From: JBCCRH01 sp039208045
Lineage (GTDB): Bacteria; Bacteroidota; Bacteroidia; Chitinophagales; Saprospiraceae
Assembly: GCA_039208045.1 (NCBI GenBank)
Contig: JBCCRH010000348.1
Span: 1 to 6,732 of the forward strand
Reading direction: 5' to 3'
Length of the DNA stretch: 6,732 nucleotides
The notes beneath the pieces are model-generated. The model was not told the origin of the DNA. It worked only from the letters and a program-made list of their open reading frames with translations, and did no database searches. This document shows, piece after piece, positions 6,631 to 6,732 of the stretch (position 1 is the stretch's first letter; every line of letters begins with the position of its first letter). A program made the position numbers and the translations under genes.

Positions 6631-6732
6631 ATGATGCGCTGGATATACCGCGTTCTTAAATTTCTGGTTCTCATCGGAACGCAGCTCTACTTCAGGCACA
6701 CGCCAGCACGCAACAAAAGGATTTTGCGCGCA
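6631..6732 (+). CDS. N-terminus of an unidentified protein, possibly a lysophospholipid acyltransferase; 3' partial
   Basis: The frame starts with ATG ATG at 6631-6636 and stays open for 34 codons to the right edge. The translation begins MMRWIYRVLKFLVLIGTQLY and continues FRHTPARNKRILRA. A basic and hydrophobic N-terminal helix followed by YFR and a polar turn resembles the start of bacterial 1-acyl-glycerol-3-phosphate acyltransferase-like proteins, in which a GP..I..NH motif usually follows soon after. That diagnostic motif would lie beyond the window, so the family is a guess. No Shine-Dalgarno sequence is present. The gene is 120 bases downstream of the PorP-like gene and separated from it by the palindrome, so it is probably a separate unit. 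That the frame is coding at all is likely but not proven. Confidence 0.5.
   Translation, partial: MMRWIYRVLKFLVLIGTQLYFRHTPARNKRILRA

Overview
The window looks like a stretch of chromosome from a Bacteroidota bacterium, most likely of the Saprospiria (Saprospiraceae / Lewinella-like group). The reasons are two long modular proteins ending in type IX secretion system (T9SS) sorting domains, one of type A and one of type B; SprB-type repeats; a PorP/SprF-family outer-membrane protein; and no Shine-Dalgarno sequence before any of the complete genes. The phylum is a firm call. The family-level placement is an inference from the style of the dockerin-like module.

All genes lie on the + strand. 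(1) Positions 2-3403 hold the 3' part of a very large surface protein gene that is open at the left edge: six tandem SprB-like repeats of 81-83 residues, a PKD domain, a cohesin-like domain, a carboxypeptidase-regulatory-like segment, a dockerin-like pair of calcium-loop repeats, a second cohesin-like domain and a type A sorting domain. A strong rho-independent terminator follows at about 3436-3475. (2) Positions 3500-5416 hold a complete 638-residue secreted protein: signal peptide, cohesin-like domain related to those of gene 1, two SprB-like units, three Ig/PKD-like domains and a type B (CHU_C / gliding-motility) sorting domain. (3) Positions 5575-6510 hold a complete 311-residue PorP/SprF-family protein. 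(4) From 6631 to the right edge is the first 34 codons of another gene, possibly a lysophospholipid acyltransferase.

Genes 2 and 3 form a recognised pairing: type B T9SS cargo proteins are often encoded next to a SprF-like protein needed for their export or surface attachment. Gene 1 appears to be separately terminated, but it shares module types with gene 2, so the two may act together on the cell surface as adhesins or matrix proteins.

The intergenic gaps are short (96, 158 and 120 bases) and structured. The gap before gene 3 contains competing inverted repeats that reach into its start codon. The gap after it contains a perfect 9-bp palindrome set in a longer imperfect stem, which looks like a REP-type element or a terminator without a T tract. 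I see no mobile element gene, RNA gene or CRISPR array. I did not find clear evidence of a new system; the least ordinary points are the cohesin/dockerin layout and the structured leader of gene 3.
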